47,667 bases of DNA from Shewanella sp. MBTL60-112-B2 (GCF_019655055.1 NZ_BPFA01000038.1:1-47667); one strand, 5' to 3'; positions 24,798-34,326 are shown, counted from the first letter of the stretch. Notes: a model not told the origin generated them from the sequence alone. Numbers and translations: made by a program.

Positions 24798-25109
24798 TTA
24801 ACCCAAGCTAATCTGAACGTCAACACCAGCCGCAAGATCTAAACGCATAAGTGCGTCTACAGTCTTTTCAGTCGGCTCTACGATGTCAACAAGACGCTTG
24901 TGAGTACGTAGTTCGTACTGATCACGTGCATCTTTATTAACGTGTGGAGAAGTCAAAATGGTATAACGTTCTTTACGCGTTGGTAGTGGAATTGGACCAC
25001 GAACCTGCGCGCCGGTACGCTTAGCAGTTTCAACGATTTCCGCAGTAGACTGATCAATCAAGCGATGATCAAATCCTTTTAAGCGGATACGGATTCTTTG
25101 GTTCTGCAT
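24798..25109 (-). CDS. rpsJ: 30S ribosomal protein S10 / NusE
   Basis: This 103-aa protein begins MQNQRIRIRLKGFDHRLIDQ and has VRGPIPLPTRKERYTILTSP. S10 is a 30S head protein and, as NusE, binds NusB and NusG in antitermination. It is the first gene of the S10 operon, behind a structured leader. Confidence 0.99.
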   Translation of the reverse strand: MQNQRIRIRLKGFDHRLIDQSTAEIVETAKRTGAQVRGPIPLPTRKERYTILTSPHVNKDARDQYELRTHKRLVDIVEPTEKTVDALMRLDLAAGVDVQISLG

Positions 25110-25134
25110 TGACCAGAGCTCCTAAAATGTACAC

Positions 25135-25215
25135 AAAAAAATCACCCTCTAGCTATTTTCTTTATCGAAAAAGCAGAGTGAAATGATTTAACCGTTCGAC
25201 TCACAATTGGAGTCG
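25135..25215 (-). promoter_or_regulatory. S10 operon leader with L4-type attenuator hairpin
   Basis: In the minus-strand transcript a stem CGACTC/GAGTCG (about 25196-25214) is followed by a long hairpin. Its arms are about 25169-25189 and 25138-25154, starting AAATCA and closing TGATTT, and a T7 run follows just before rpsJ. This matches the E. coli S10 leader design, where L4 and NusA stall and terminate RNA polymerase at the last hairpin. L4 control is inferred from family knowledge. Confidence 0.6.
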
Positions 25216-25274
25216 CTGTTTTTTTACGTCAAACCCGAAGGCAGACCAATTTAAATCGCCTAATGGTTAAGGCG

Positions 25275-25309
25275 AGGGGCTATTATACTGATTTCAACGC
25301 TGAGATCAA
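25275..25309 (-). promoter_or_regulatory. S10 operon promoter
   Basis: TTGATC (25304-25309) and a perfect TATAAT (25282-25287) are separated by 16 bp on the minus strand. This puts the start about 165 bp before rpsJ, a leader length close to that of E. coli. A second TATAAT with GACGCC after it lies upstream at 25361-25366 but has a poor -35. Confidence 0.75.
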
Positions 25310-25318
25310 GCCCGTTGT

Positions 25319-25348
25319 TTGAAATACCGTCAAATTGACCGTTTTCAA
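25319..25348. repeat. Inverted repeat upstream of the S10 promoter
   Basis: TTGAAATACCGTCAA (25319-25333) and TTGACCGTTTTCAA (25335-25348) form an imperfect inverted repeat around one base. It lies between the upstream TATAAT (25361-25366) and the S10 promoter. It could be an operator-like site or an RNA hairpin in a longer transcript. Confidence 0.5.
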
Positions 25349-25417
25349 CAAAGTGGCGTCATTATACACAGTCCGATCTGGAATGCTAGCCCTGCCCTGA
25401 ACTTTTCTTCAGGCAAT

Positions 25418-25443
25418 AAAAAAGGCAGCCTAAGCTGCCTCTT
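25418..25443 (-). terminator. Terminator of the str operon (after the first tuf)
   Basis: AGGCAGC (25423-25429) pairs with GCTGCCT (25434-25440) around CTAA, and T6 follows on the minus strand. The same terminator sequence follows the second tuf at 42215-42240. Confidence 0.92.
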
Positions 25444-25471
25444 TCAGTATCGAGTTAAGACTCATTGCTAA

Positions 25472-26656
25472 TTAAGCAACGATCTCAGCTACAACACCAG
25501 CACCAACTGTACGGCCACCTTCACGGATAGCGAAGCGTAAACCTTCGTCCATCGCGATTGGGCAGATTAGAGTAACAGTCATAGCTACGTTGTCACCAGG
25601 CATTACCATCTCAACGCCTTCTGGCAATTCGATAGTACCGGTTACGTCAGTTGTACGGAAGTAGAACTGTGGACGGTAGCCTTTGAAGAATGGAGTGTGA
25701 CGTCCACCTTCTTCTTTAGACAGAACATAGATTTCTGACTTGAAAGTAGTGTGTGGAGTGATTGAACCTGGAGCAGCTAGTACTTGACCACGTTCAACGT
25801 CTTCACGCTTGATACCACGTAGAAGAACACCACAGTTCTCGCCAGCACGACCTTCGTCAAGAAGCTTACGGAACATTTCAACACCAGTACAAGTAGACTT
25901 AGTAGTATCTTTGATACCAACGATTTCTACTTCTTCACCAACTTTGATGATACCGCGCTCTACACGACCAGTAACAACAGTACCACGACCAGCGATTGAG
26001 AAAACATCTTCGATTGGAAGAATGAATGCACCGTCGATAGCACGCTCTGGCTCAGGAATGTAAGTATCTAGAGCTTCAGCTAGTTCTAGGATCTTAGCTT
26101 CCCACTCTGGCTCGCCTTCAAGAGCTTTAAGAGCAGAACCCTGGATAACTGGTAAGTCATCACCTGGGAAGTCGTACTCAGAAAGAAGTTCACGAACTTC
26201 CATTTCTACTAGTTCTAGAAGTTCTTCGTCATCAACCATGTCACACTTGTTCATGAATACGATGATGAATGGAACGCCAACCTGACGTGAAAGCAGGATG
26301 TGCTCACGTGTTTGTGGCATTGGACCATCTGTAGAAGCAACTACTAGGATAGCGCCGTCCATCTGTGCAGCACCAGTGATCATGTTTTTAACATAATCGG
26401 CGTGACCTGGACAGTCTACGTGTGCGTAGTGACGTGATGGAGTGTCATATTCGATGTGAGAAGTATTAATTGTAATACCGCGCTCACGCTCTTCTGGAGC
26501 GTTATCGATCTGTGCGAAATCACGAACAGTACCACCAAAAGCTTTGGTTAATACAGCTGAGATAGCAGCAGTTAGAGTTGTTTTACCATGGTCAACGTGT
26601 CCAATAGTACCAACGTTAACATGCGGTTTTAAGCGTTCAAATTTTTCTTTAGCCAC
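25472..26656 (-). CDS. tufA: Elongation factor Tu, str-operon copy
   Basis: This 394-aa GTPase delivers aminoacyl-tRNA to the A site. It has GHVDHGKT (19-26), DCPGH and NKCD for nucleotide binding, followed by the two beta-barrel domains. The start is GTG, whereas the second copy uses ATG. It differs from the copy at 42269-43453 at only two residues (Leu/Val in the FERxK segment and Ser/Ala in TPxRHY). It is the last gene of rpsL-rpsG-fusA-tuf. Confidence 0.99.
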   Translation of the reverse strand: MAKEKFERLKPHVNVGTIGHVDHGKTTLTAAISAVLTKAFGGTVRDFAQIDNAPEERERGITINTSHIEYDTPSRHYAHVDCPGHADYVKNMITGAAQMDGAILVVASTDGPMPQTREHILLSRQVGVPFIIVFMNKCDMVDDEELLELVEMEVRELLSEYDFPGDDLPVIQGSALKALEGEPEWEAKILELAEALDTYIPEPERAIDGAFILPIEDVFSIAGRGTVVTGRVERGIIKVGEEVEIVGIKDTTKSTCTGVEMFRKLLDEGRAGENCGVLLRGIKREDVERGQVLAAPGSITPHTTFKSEIYVLSKEEGGRHTPFFKGYRPQFYFRTTDVTGTIELPEGVEMVMPGDNVAMTVTLICPIAMDEGLRFAIREGGRTVGAGVVAEIVA

Positions 26657-26681
26657 GATATATTCCTTTCTTTTCAGAAAA

Positions 26682-26702
26682 TGCTCGGCTCAAAACCGAG
26701 CA
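26682..26702 (-). other. Hairpin between fusA and tuf
   Basis: TGCTCGG (26682-26688) pairs with CCGAGCA (26696-26702) across a 7-base loop in the 83-bp fusA-tuf spacer. There is no proper T-run. It may reflect RNA processing or partial termination before tuf. Confidence 0.5.
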
Positions 26703-26739
26703 ATAGCAATTAAGTATATCAACAATAGAGTGAGACAGT

Positions 26740-28836
26740 TTAGCCTCTGGCCTCTATTATTGCTTTAGTAACATTTTGCGGTGCATCAGAGTACTTCAAA
26801 AACTCCATAGAGTATGAAGCACGGCCCTGAGTTGCACTACGCAAATCGGTTGCATAACCGAACATTTCAGATAACGGTACTGTTGCATGAACAAGTTTAA
26901 CACCTGCAATACCATCATCCATACCTTCAATAAGGCCACGACGACGGTTTAAGTCACCCACAACATCACCCATATAATCTTCAGGTGTTGTCACTTCGAC
27001 TTTCATACATGGTTCAAGCAAAGAAGGATCCGCTTCTAGAGCGCCTTTCTTAAAGCCGATAGAACCAGCCACTTTAAATGCCATTTCGTTCGAGTCCACA
27101 TCATGATATGAACCATCGTACAAAGTGACTTTTACGTCAAGAACTGGGAAGCCGGCTAATACACCGCTCTTCATCTGCTCTTGAATACCCTTATCTACAG
27201 CTGGGATGTATTCCTTCGGAACAACACCACCAACAATTTCGTTGACGAATTCGTAACCAAAACCTTCTTCTTGAGGCTCTAGTTTCAACCAAACATGACC
27301 GAATTGACCTCGACCACCAGATTGGCGTACAAACTTACCTTCGACTTCCACTGTTTTGCGGATAGTCTCACGATATGCAACTTGTGGTTTACCTACATTA
27401 CACTCAACACCAAATTCGCGACGCATACGGTCAACGATGATGTCTAAGTGTAGCTCACCCATACCAGAGATCAGTGTTTGACCCGACTCTTCATCAGTTT
27501 CAACACGGAACGACGGATCTTCTGCTGCAAGTTTTTGCAACGCCATCCCCATCTTATCTTGGTCAGCCTTTGTTCTTGGCTCAACGGCAATAGTAATTAC
27601 AGGCTCAGGGAATTCCATGCGCTCTAGAATTACTTTATGGTCTGAATTGCACAGAGTGTCGCCAGTTGTCACGTCTTTAAGACCAATAAGAGCAGCGATG
27701 TCTCCAGCGCGGACTTCTTTAATCTCTTGACGGTCATTAGCGTGCATCTGCACCATACGACCAATACGTTCACGCTTTTGCTTAACAGAGTTATATACGC
27801 CAGCACCTGTTTCCAATACACCTGAATAAACACGTATAAAGGTTAAAGTACCTACGAATGGATCTGTTGCAATCTTAAATGCCAATGCAGCGAATGGAGC
27901 ATTGTCGTCAGCTTGACGCTCAGTCTCTTCTTCGTTTTCATCGATGCCCTTAATAGCAGGAACTTCGACTGGTGATGGTAGGTAATCTACCACTGCATCG
28001 AGAACCGCTTGTACACCCTTGTTCTTAAATGCAGAACCACAGGTTGCCAATACGATTTCGTTATTTAAGGTGCGCTGACGTAGTGCTTTCTTGATCTCGT
28101 CTTCAGAAAGTTCCCCATCATCTAGGTACTTTTCCATCAGCTCTTCTGAAGCTTCAGCAGCACTTTCAACCAAGTACTCGCGCATTTCTGCAGCTTTGTC
28201 GGCTAAGTGCTCTGGAATGGCTTCATAAGTGAAAGTCATGCCCTGATCATCTTCAGACCAGTTAATTGCTTTCATCTTGATCAAATCGACAACACCGTTG
28301 AAGTCTTCTTCTGCACCAATATTCATTTGAATAGGTACACAAGTTGCGCCAAGGCGGTTGCGGATCTGCTCAACGACACGGTCAAAGTTTGCACCTGCGC
28401 GGTCCATCTTATTGACGAACACTAAGCGCGGCACATGATACTTATCAGCTTGTCGCCAAACAGTCTCAGATTGGGGTTCAACCCCTGATGAGCCACAGAA
28501 AACAACAACTGCACCATCTAGTACTCGCAAAGAACGTTCTACTTCAATCGTGAAGTCAACGTGACCTGGAGTATCGATGATATTAATGCGGTGTTCAGTG
28601 AACTGCGCATCCATTCCGCGCCAGAAAGTAGTCGTTGCGGCTGAGGTGATGGTAATACCACGTTCCTGCTCTTGCTCCATCCAATCCATGGTGGCTGCGC
28701 CATCATGAACTTCACCGATCTTATGAGATAAGCCAGTGTAGAAAAGAACACGTTCAGTGGTAGTGGTTTTACCAGCGTCAACATGAGCACAGATACCGAT
28801 ATTACGGTAGCGCTCAATTGGAGTTGTACGAGCCAC
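26740..28836 (-). CDS. fusA: Elongation factor G
   Basis: This 698-aa translocase GTPase has the P-loop AHVDAGKTTTTERVLFYTG near the N-terminus, DTPGHVDF, NKMDR, and then domains II-V, with GRGQFGHVWLKLEPQ in domain IV. It moves tRNA and mRNA after peptide transfer and, with RRF, recycles ribosomes. The start codon is GTG. It lies in the str operon, 75 bp after rpsG. Confidence 0.99.
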   Translation of the reverse strand: MARTTPIERYRNIGICAHVDAGKTTTTERVLFYTGLSHKIGEVHDGAATMDWMEQEQERGITITSAATTTFWRGMDAQFTEHRINIIDTPGHVDFTIEVERSLRVLDGAVVVFCGSSGVEPQSETVWRQADKYHVPRLVFVNKMDRAGANFDRVVEQIRNRLGATCVPIQMNIGAEEDFNGVVDLIKMKAINWSEDDQGMTFTYEAIPEHLADKAAEMREYLVESAAEASEELMEKYLDDGELSEDEIKKALRQRTLNNEIVLATCGSAFKNKGVQAVLDAVVDYLPSPVEVPAIKGIDENEEETERQADDNAPFAALAFKIATDPFVGTLTFIRVYSGVLETGAGVYNSVKQKRERIGRMVQMHANDRQEIKEVRAGDIAALIGLKDVTTGDTLCNSDHKVILERMEFPEPVITIAVEPRTKADQDKMGMALQKLAAEDPSFRVETDEESGQTLISGMGELHLDIIVDRMRREFGVECNVGKPQVAYRETIRKTVEVEGKFVRQSGGRGQFGHVWLKLEPQEEGFGYEFVNEIVGGVVPKEYIPAVDKGIQEQMKSGVLAGFPVLDVKVTLYDGSYHDVDSNEMAFKVAGSIGFKKGALEADPSLLEPCMKVEVTTPEDYMGDVVGDLNRRRGLIEGMDDGIAGVKLVHATVPLSEMFGYATDLRSATQGRASYSMEFLKYSDAPQNVTKAIIEARG

Positions 28837-28911
28837 GATTTATACCCTCTTAGCTAAAACCTGAGTGTTAGCAATGCAAGTAAGGCGCAGGCTAAAGCCT
28901 GCGCCAAGATA

Positions 28912-29382
28912 TTACCAGCGGTAATGAGCAAACGCTTTGTTTGCTTCTGCCATACGATGCACGTCTTCGCGCTTCTTAACAGCAGTACCTTTGTTTTCAG
29001 ATGCGTCTAACATTTCACCTGCTAGACGTAGAGCCATAGATTTTTCACCACGCTTACGTGCAGCTTCAACCAACCAGCGCATCGCTAGTGCGTTACGACG
29101 CACTGGACGAACTTCACATGGTACCTGGTAAGTAGAACCACCAACACGACGAGATTTAACCTCGACTGATGGACGTACGTTGTCCAGGGCTGCTTCAAGG
29201 ATTACTAGTTGCTCTTCGCCTTTCTTTTCAGCTGCAGTATCTAGTGCCTTGTAAATAATTTTTTCTGCAGTCGACTTTTTGCCGTCCTGCATAATGACGT
29301 TGATGAACTTAGCCAGCAACTCACTGTTGAACTTTGGATCTGGTAGGATTTTACGTTGTCCTACAACGCGACGTCTTGGCAT
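28912..29382 (-). CDS. rpsG: 30S ribosomal protein S7
   Basis: This 156-aa protein begins MPRRRVVGQRKILPDPKFNS and has the 16S-binding helices and hairpin (GGSTYQVPCEVRPVRRNALA). S7 nucleates 30S head assembly. In E. coli it represses the str operon at the rpsL-rpsG spacer. Here that spacer is 80 bp and contains a hairpin at 29449-29467. Confidence 0.99.
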   Translation of the reverse strand: MPRRRVVGQRKILPDPKFNSELLAKFINVIMQDGKKSTAEKIIYKALDTAAEKKGEEQLVILEAALDNVRPSVEVKSRRVGGSTYQVPCEVRPVRRNALAMRWLVEAARKRGEKSMALRLAGEMLDASENKGTAVKKREDVHRMAEANKAFAHYRW

Positions 29383-29448
29383 AACAATTTCTCCGTATGC
29401 TTCAGGGACCCCAAAACTGGAATCTCAATTATATCTAGCTTGGCCTTA

Positions 29449-29467
29449 CTTAACGGAAAACGTTAAG
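29449..29467 (-). other. Hairpin overlapping the rpsL stop codon
   Basis: CTTAACG (29449-29455) and CGTTAAG (29461-29467) pair around GAAAA; the stop codon of rpsL (29463-29465) lies in one arm. It is in the intercistronic region used by S7 for feedback in E. coli. Direct S7 binding here is only inferred. Confidence 0.45.
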
Positions 29468-29837
29468 ACTTAGGACGCTTAGCACCGTACTTTGAACGAC
29501 CTTGACGACGTTCGCTAACGCCAGCACAGTCTAATGCGCCGCGTACAGTGTGGTAACGCACACCCGGTAAGTCTTTTACACGACCGCCACGGATTAGAAT
29601 TACGCTGTGTTCCTGCAGGTTGTGGCCTTCACCGCCGATGTACGAAGTAACTTCGAAACCGTTAGTTAGACGCACACGAGCTACTTTACGTAGTGCAGAG
29701 TTAGGTTTTTTTGGTGTAGTAGTGTATACGCGAGTACAAACACCACGTTTTTGTGGACACGCAGCTAGCGCAGGTACGTTAGTCTTATCGACTTTCGGTG
29801 CGCGAGGCTTACGTACCAACTGGTTTACAGTTGCCAT
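29463..29837 (-). CDS. rpsL: 30S ribosomal protein S12
   Basis: This 124-aa protein begins MATVNQLVRKPRAPKVDKTN. The decoding-site loop is TTTPKKPNSALRK with both lysines present, so it shows the streptomycin-sensitive wild-type form, and PGVRYHTVRG is also normal. S12 monitors codon-anticodon pairing. It is the first gene of the str operon. Confidence 0.99.
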   Translation of the reverse strand: MATVNQLVRKPRAPKVDKTNVPALAACPQKRGVCTRVYTTTPKKPNSALRKVARVRLTNGFEVTSYIGGEGHNLQEHSVILIRGGRVKDLPGVRYHTVRGALDCAGVSERRQGRSKYGAKRPKS

Positions 29838-29890
29838 GTATAGCTCCGAATCAGTTGACTAAATCAACAGTAAGGTGTGAAAAATCTATA

Positions 29891-29906
29891 TCCCACAGGT
29901 GTGGGA
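29891..29906 (-). other. Palindromic hairpin at the 5' end of the str transcript
   Basis: TCCCACAGGTGTGGGA is a 16-bp inverted repeat that begins about 7 bp after the str -10 box. The mRNA should therefore start almost directly with this stem-loop. Such a hairpin could protect the 5' end, or the DNA palindrome could be an operator. Confidence 0.55.
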
Positions 29907-29941
29907 CGCGAAATTTTAGAAGTGTATGGTCTATCTGTCAA
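29907..29941 (-). promoter_or_regulatory. str operon promoter
   Basis: A consensus -35 TTGACA (29936-29941) and -10 TAAAAT (29913-29918) with a 17-bp spacer, followed by TTCGCG. The expected start is about 70 bp before rpsL. Confidence 0.85.
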
Positions 29942-29972
29942 GAAATAGACAACTTTTAACCGATTTAAAGTA

Positions 29973-30000
29973 AAAAAAAGGCGCCAAAAGCGCCTTTTTT
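29973..30000 (-). terminator. Terminator of the rpoBC transcript
   Basis: GGCGC (29980-29984) pairs with GCGCC (29990-29994) around CAAAA, flanked by A7 and T6, so it works in either direction. On the minus strand it lies just after the rpoC stop at 30028. Confidence 0.9.
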
Positions 30001-30027
30001 ACAATCTATTTACTTTTTAGCACCGAA

Positions 30028-33000
30028 TTAATCGTTGCTTCCAGCTAGATTTAGCAAATCAGCAAGGTTCTGCTCAGCTTCGCTTGCACTAATCGCTGGT
30101 GCTTCTTCAGCAGCAGGTTTAACTGCAGCTTCAGCACGCTTCTGGTGGTATGAGTAACCCGTACCAGCAGGGATTAGACGACCAACGATTACGTTCTCTT
30201 TCAAGCCACGTAACTTATCGCTCTTACCGCCAACAGCTGCTTCAGTAAGAACACGAGTGGTCTCCTGGAACGATGCTGCAGAGATGAACGATTCAGTCGC
30301 AAGTGACGCCTTAGTAATACCAAGAAGTTCACGTTCGAATGTCGCAGGCTGCTTACCCTGTGCTTCAAGTTCGCGGTTAGCGATCTTAACACGTGATACT
30401 TCAGCTTGTTCACCCGGTAGGAATTCACTGTCACCAGCGTCTACGATCTCACACTTACGCAGCATCTGGCGAATGATCACCTCAATGTGCTTATCGTTGA
30501 TCTTAACGCCCTGTAGACGGTAAACGTCCTGTACTTCATTCACGATGTAGTTAGCCACATTGTGGATACCACGTAGACGTAGAATGTCGTGCGCTGCTTC
30601 TGGACCATCAGCAATAACTTCACCGCGTTCAACTTTCTCACCTTCGAACACGTTTAGGTTACGCCACTTAGGAATCATCTCTTCGTAGTGCTCACCACCA
30701 TCAGCTGGGGTGATAACTAGACGACGCTTACCTTTGGTTTCTTTACCGAACGAGATAGTACCCGATACTTCAGCAAGAATTGCAGGCTCTTTTGGCTTAC
30801 GCGCTTCGAACAAGTCGGCTACGCGCGGTAGACCACCGGTAATATCGCGAGTCTTCGAAGATTCTTGAGGAATACGTGCTAATGCATCACCAACGTTAAT
30901 TGGTGCGTTATCGTCAAGATTCACAATCGCGTGACCAGGCAAGAAGTATTGCGCCGGTACTTCAGTACCAGGAATCATCAAGTCGCCACCATCAGCAGCA
31001 ACAAGACGGATCATAGGACGCATCTCTTTACCAGCTGTTGGACGTTGACCAACTTCAAGCACTACGATTGAAGACAGACCAGTTAGTTCGTCTGTTTGAC
31101 GTGTCATTGTGACACCTTCAATCATATCTACGAACTTAATACTACCTGCTACTTCAGAAATAATTGGGTGAGTATGCGGATCCCACTTAGCGATAATTTC
31201 GCCAGCAGATACACCGTCATCTTCCAATTTCTCTAGAACTGTACCGTAAGGAACCTTATAACGCTCTTTCTCACGACCTAGCTCATCAATAATAGCTAGC
31301 TCAGAAGAACGAGATACGATTACAAGCTTACCGTTACTGTTAGTTACATACTTAGCGTTGTGTAACTTAAGCGTACCAGAGTTCTTAACTTGAACGTTGT
31401 TCTCAGCTGAAGCTCGAGATGCCGCACCACCGATGTGGAAAGTACGCATCGTAAGCTGTGTTCCTGGCTCACCAATTGACTGAGCAGCAACAACACCAAT
31501 CGCTTCACCTTGGTTAATGATATGGCCACGAGCCAAATCACGACCGTAACAAGCTTTACACACACCGAAGTCTGTATCACAGCTAATTACTGAGCGAACA
31601 ATCATTTCATCGATAGAGTTGTCTTCAACGATGTCACACCATGCTTCGTCAAGAAGCGTGTTACGTGGCACAAGTACTTCTTCAGTACCAGGCTTGAACA
31701 CATCTTGTGCAACAACACGACCTAGAACACGTTCACGTAACGGCTCAACTACATCACCACCTTCAATAAGCGGCTTCATAGTTAGACCTTCGAACGTTCC
31801 ACAGTCATCTTCGATTACAACTAAATCTTGCGCAACGTCTACTAGACGACGAGTCAGGTAACCAGAGTTAGCTGTCTTCAATGCCGTATCCGCAAGACCT
31901 TTACGCGCACCGTGAGTAGAAATAAAGTACTGAGATACGTTTAGACCTTCACGGAAGTTAGCCACAATTGGGGTTTCGATGATTGAGCCATCTGGCTTAG
32001 CCATCAGACCACGCATACCGGCCAACTGACGAATCTGTGCAGCACTACCACGAGCGCCTGAGTCGGCCATCATGTAGATGCTGTTGAACGATTCTTGTGT
32101 TTCTTCTTCGCCATCACGGTTAATCACTGTCTCTTTTGACAGGTTTTCCATCATCGCTTTAGAAACTTTTTCGTTCGCGCTTGCCCAGATATCGATTACT
32201 TTGTTGTAACGCTCACCGGCTGTTACTAGACCAGATTGGAACTGCTCTTGAATTTCAAGAACTTCCGCTTCAGCATCCGCTACTAGCGTGTACTTAAGAT
32301 CTGGAATAACCATATCGTCGATACCTACAGAGGCACCAGAGATAGTTGCAAAGTGGAAACCTGTATACATCAATTGGTCAGCAAAGATAACTGTATCTTT
32401 AAGACCTAGTTGACGGTAACAAGTGTTCAATAGCTTAGAGATCTGCTTCTTACCCATGTTTTGGTTAACCAAATCATAAGAAAGACCTTTCGGTAAGATC
32501 TGTGAAAGCAATGCACGTCCAACCGTTGTATCAACGATACGACGTGTCTTAACTTTTTCGCCAGCTTCATTGGTCGTCGTTTCGGTGATACGTACCTTAA
32601 CGCGAGCATGTAGCTCAGCCACTCCTGTGCGGTAAGCTTTTTCAGCTTCAGCCACATCAGAGAATGCCATGCCTTCACCCTTGCCGTTGATACGCTCACG
32701 GCTAGTGTAGTAAAGACCCAATACAACGTCCTGTGATGGTGTAATCACCGGCTCACCGTTTGCAGGTGAAAGGATGTTGTTGGTAGACATCATTAGTGAA
32801 CGTGCTTCTAACTGCGCTTCAAGCGTTAGTGGCACGTGAACAGCCATTTGGTCACCGTCGAAGTCGGCGTTGTATGCCGCACAAACCAATGGGTGAAGCT
32901 GAATCGCTTTACCTTCGATTAGTACTGGCTCAAATGCCTGGATACCTAGTCTGTGCAGTGTTGGTGCACGGTTAAGCATCACTGGGTGTTCGCGGATCAC

Positions 33001-34242
33001 GTCATCTAGCACGTCCCAAACTTCTGGAACTTCGCGTTCAACCATCTTCTTAGCAGCTTTAATAGTTGTAGCTAAGCCACGACCTTCTAGCTTGCCATAG
33101 ATGAATGGCTTGAATAGCTCAAGTGCCATCTTCTTAGGAAGACCACACTGGTGTAGACGTAAAGTTGGACCTACGGTAATTACCGAACGACCAGAATAGT
33201 CAACACGCTTACCTAGCAAGTTCTGACGGAAACGACCTTGCTTACCTTTGATCATATCGGCCAAAGATTTAAGCGGACGCTTGTTAGAACCTGTAATAGC
33301 ACGACCACGACGACCGTTATCTAATAGCGCATCAACAGACTCTTGCAACATACGCTTTTCGTTACGTACGATGATGTCTGGAGCAGCTAGATCTAACAGA
33401 CGCTTTAGACGGTTGTTACGGTTGATTACACGACGGTAAAGGTCGTTCAAATCAGACGTAGCAAAACGTCCGCCATCTAGTGGAACTAGAGGACGTAGAT
33501 CTGGTGGCAGAACCGGTAGCACTTTAAGGATCATCCACTCAGGCTTGTTACCTGAAGTGAAGAATGCCTCAATAAGCTTAAGACGCTTAGTGACTTTCTT
33601 ACGACGAGTTTCAGAATTGATAGATGGCAATTCTTCGCGCATCATTTCAATTTCTTTTTCAAGATCGATAGCACGTAGCAATTCTAGAACTGCTTCAGCA
33701 CCCATCTTGGCATCGAATTCATCACCGTACTCTTCCAATGCATCCAGATAGTTTTCTTCTGTTAGCATTTGGCCGCGTTCAAGACTGGTCATGCCAGGCT
33801 CGATTACTACGAAAGATTCGAAGTAAAGTACACGTTCGATATCACGAAGAGTCATGTCTAGCATCAAACCGATACGAGACGGAAGTGACTTCAAGAACCA
33901 AATGTGTGCAACTGGGCTAGCAAGATCGATGTGACCCATACGCTCACGACGTACTTTAGTCTGTGTAACTTCAACGCCACACTTTTCACAGATCACACCA
34001 CGGTGCTTAAGACGCTTATACTTACCGCATAAACATTCGTAATCTTTTACTGGACCAAAAATACGCGCACAGAATAAGCCTTCACGCTCTGGCTTAAATG
34101 TACGGTAGTTAATGGTTTCTGGCTTCTTAACTTCACCAAAAGACCAAGAGCGGATCAGATCAGGCGACGCTAGGCCAATCTTGATACCTTCAAATTCTTC
34201 AGTCTTGCTTTGCTGTTTCAGAAACTTTAATAAGTCTTTCAC
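30028..34242 (-). CDS. rpoC: RNA polymerase beta' subunit
   Basis: This 1404-aa protein (E. coli 1407) has the N-terminal zinc ribbon with Cys70, Cys72, Cys85 and Cys88. The catalytic NADFDGDQMAVHVPLT near 458 holds the three magnesium-binding aspartates. The bridge/trigger region (GEPGTQLTMRTFHIGGAAS) and the second zinc cluster (CDTDFGVCKACYGRD) are also present. It lies 84 bp after rpoB with a GTG start. No unusual insertion or truncation is seen. Confidence 0.99.
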   Translation of the reverse strand: MKDLLKFLKQQSKTEEFEGIKIGLASPDLIRSWSFGEVKKPETINYRTFKPEREGLFCARIFGPVKDYECLCGKYKRLKHRGVICEKCGVEVTQTKVRRERMGHIDLASPVAHIWFLKSLPSRIGLMLDMTLRDIERVLYFESFVVIEPGMTSLERGQMLTEENYLDALEEYGDEFDAKMGAEAVLELLRAIDLEKEIEMMREELPSINSETRRKKVTKRLKLIEAFFTSGNKPEWMILKVLPVLPPDLRPLVPLDGGRFATSDLNDLYRRVINRNNRLKRLLDLAAPDIIVRNEKRMLQESVDALLDNGRRGRAITGSNKRPLKSLADMIKGKQGRFRQNLLGKRVDYSGRSVITVGPTLRLHQCGLPKKMALELFKPFIYGKLEGRGLATTIKAAKKMVEREVPEVWDVLDDVIREHPVMLNRAPTLHRLGIQAFEPVLIEGKAIQLHPLVCAAYNADFDGDQMAVHVPLTLEAQLEARSLMMSTNNILSPANGEPVITPSQDVVLGLYYTSRERINGKGEGMAFSDVAEAEKAYRTGVAELHARVKVRITETTTNEAGEKVKTRRIVDTTVGRALLSQILPKGLSYDLVNQNMGKKQISKLLNTCYRQLGLKDTVIFADQLMYTGFHFATISGASVGIDDMVIPDLKYTLVADAEAEVLEIQEQFQSGLVTAGERYNKVIDIWASANEKVSKAMMENLSKETVINRDGEEETQESFNSIYMMADSGARGSAAQIRQLAGMRGLMAKPDGSIIETPIVANFREGLNVSQYFISTHGARKGLADTALKTANSGYLTRRLVDVAQDLVVIEDDCGTFEGLTMKPLIEGGDVVEPLRERVLGRVVAQDVFKPGTEEVLVPRNTLLDEAWCDIVEDNSIDEMIVRSVISCDTDFGVCKACYGRDLARGHIINQGEAIGVVAAQSIGEPGTQLTMRTFHIGGAASRASAENNVQVKNSGTLKLHNAKYVTNSNGKLVIVSRSSELAIIDELGREKERYKVPYGTVLEKLEDDGVSAGEIIAKWDPHTHPIISEVAGSIKFVDMIEGVTMTRQTDELTGLSSIVVLEVGQRPTAGKEMRPMIRLVAADGGDLMIPGTEVPAQYFLPGHAIVNLDDNAPINVGDALARIPQESSKTRDITGGLPRVADLFEARKPKEPAILAEVSGTISFGKETKGKRRLVITPADGGEHYEEMIPKWRNLNVFEGEKVERGEVIADGPEAAHDILRLRGIHNVANYIVNEVQDVYRLQGVKINDKHIEVIIRQMLRKCEIVDAGDSEFLPGEQAEVSRVKIANRELEAQGKQPATFERELLGITKASLATESFISAASFQETTRVLTEAAVGGKSDKLRGLKENVIVGRLIPAGTGYSYHQKRAEAAVKPAAEEAPAISASEAEQNLADLLNLAGSND

Positions 34243-34326
34243 GTTTCTCTCCTGAAGGAGTTAAACCGGGTGCCCTGCAAAATGCAGAGCACCAATTTCT
34301 TTTGCCATAGAGGCTGTAACCAAGTG

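Noticed and set aside
29383..29448. TATAAT between rpsL and rpsG as an internal promoter
   Set aside because: The -10 box is good, but no acceptable -35 is found at 16-18 bp; it may be chance in an A/T-rich spacer.
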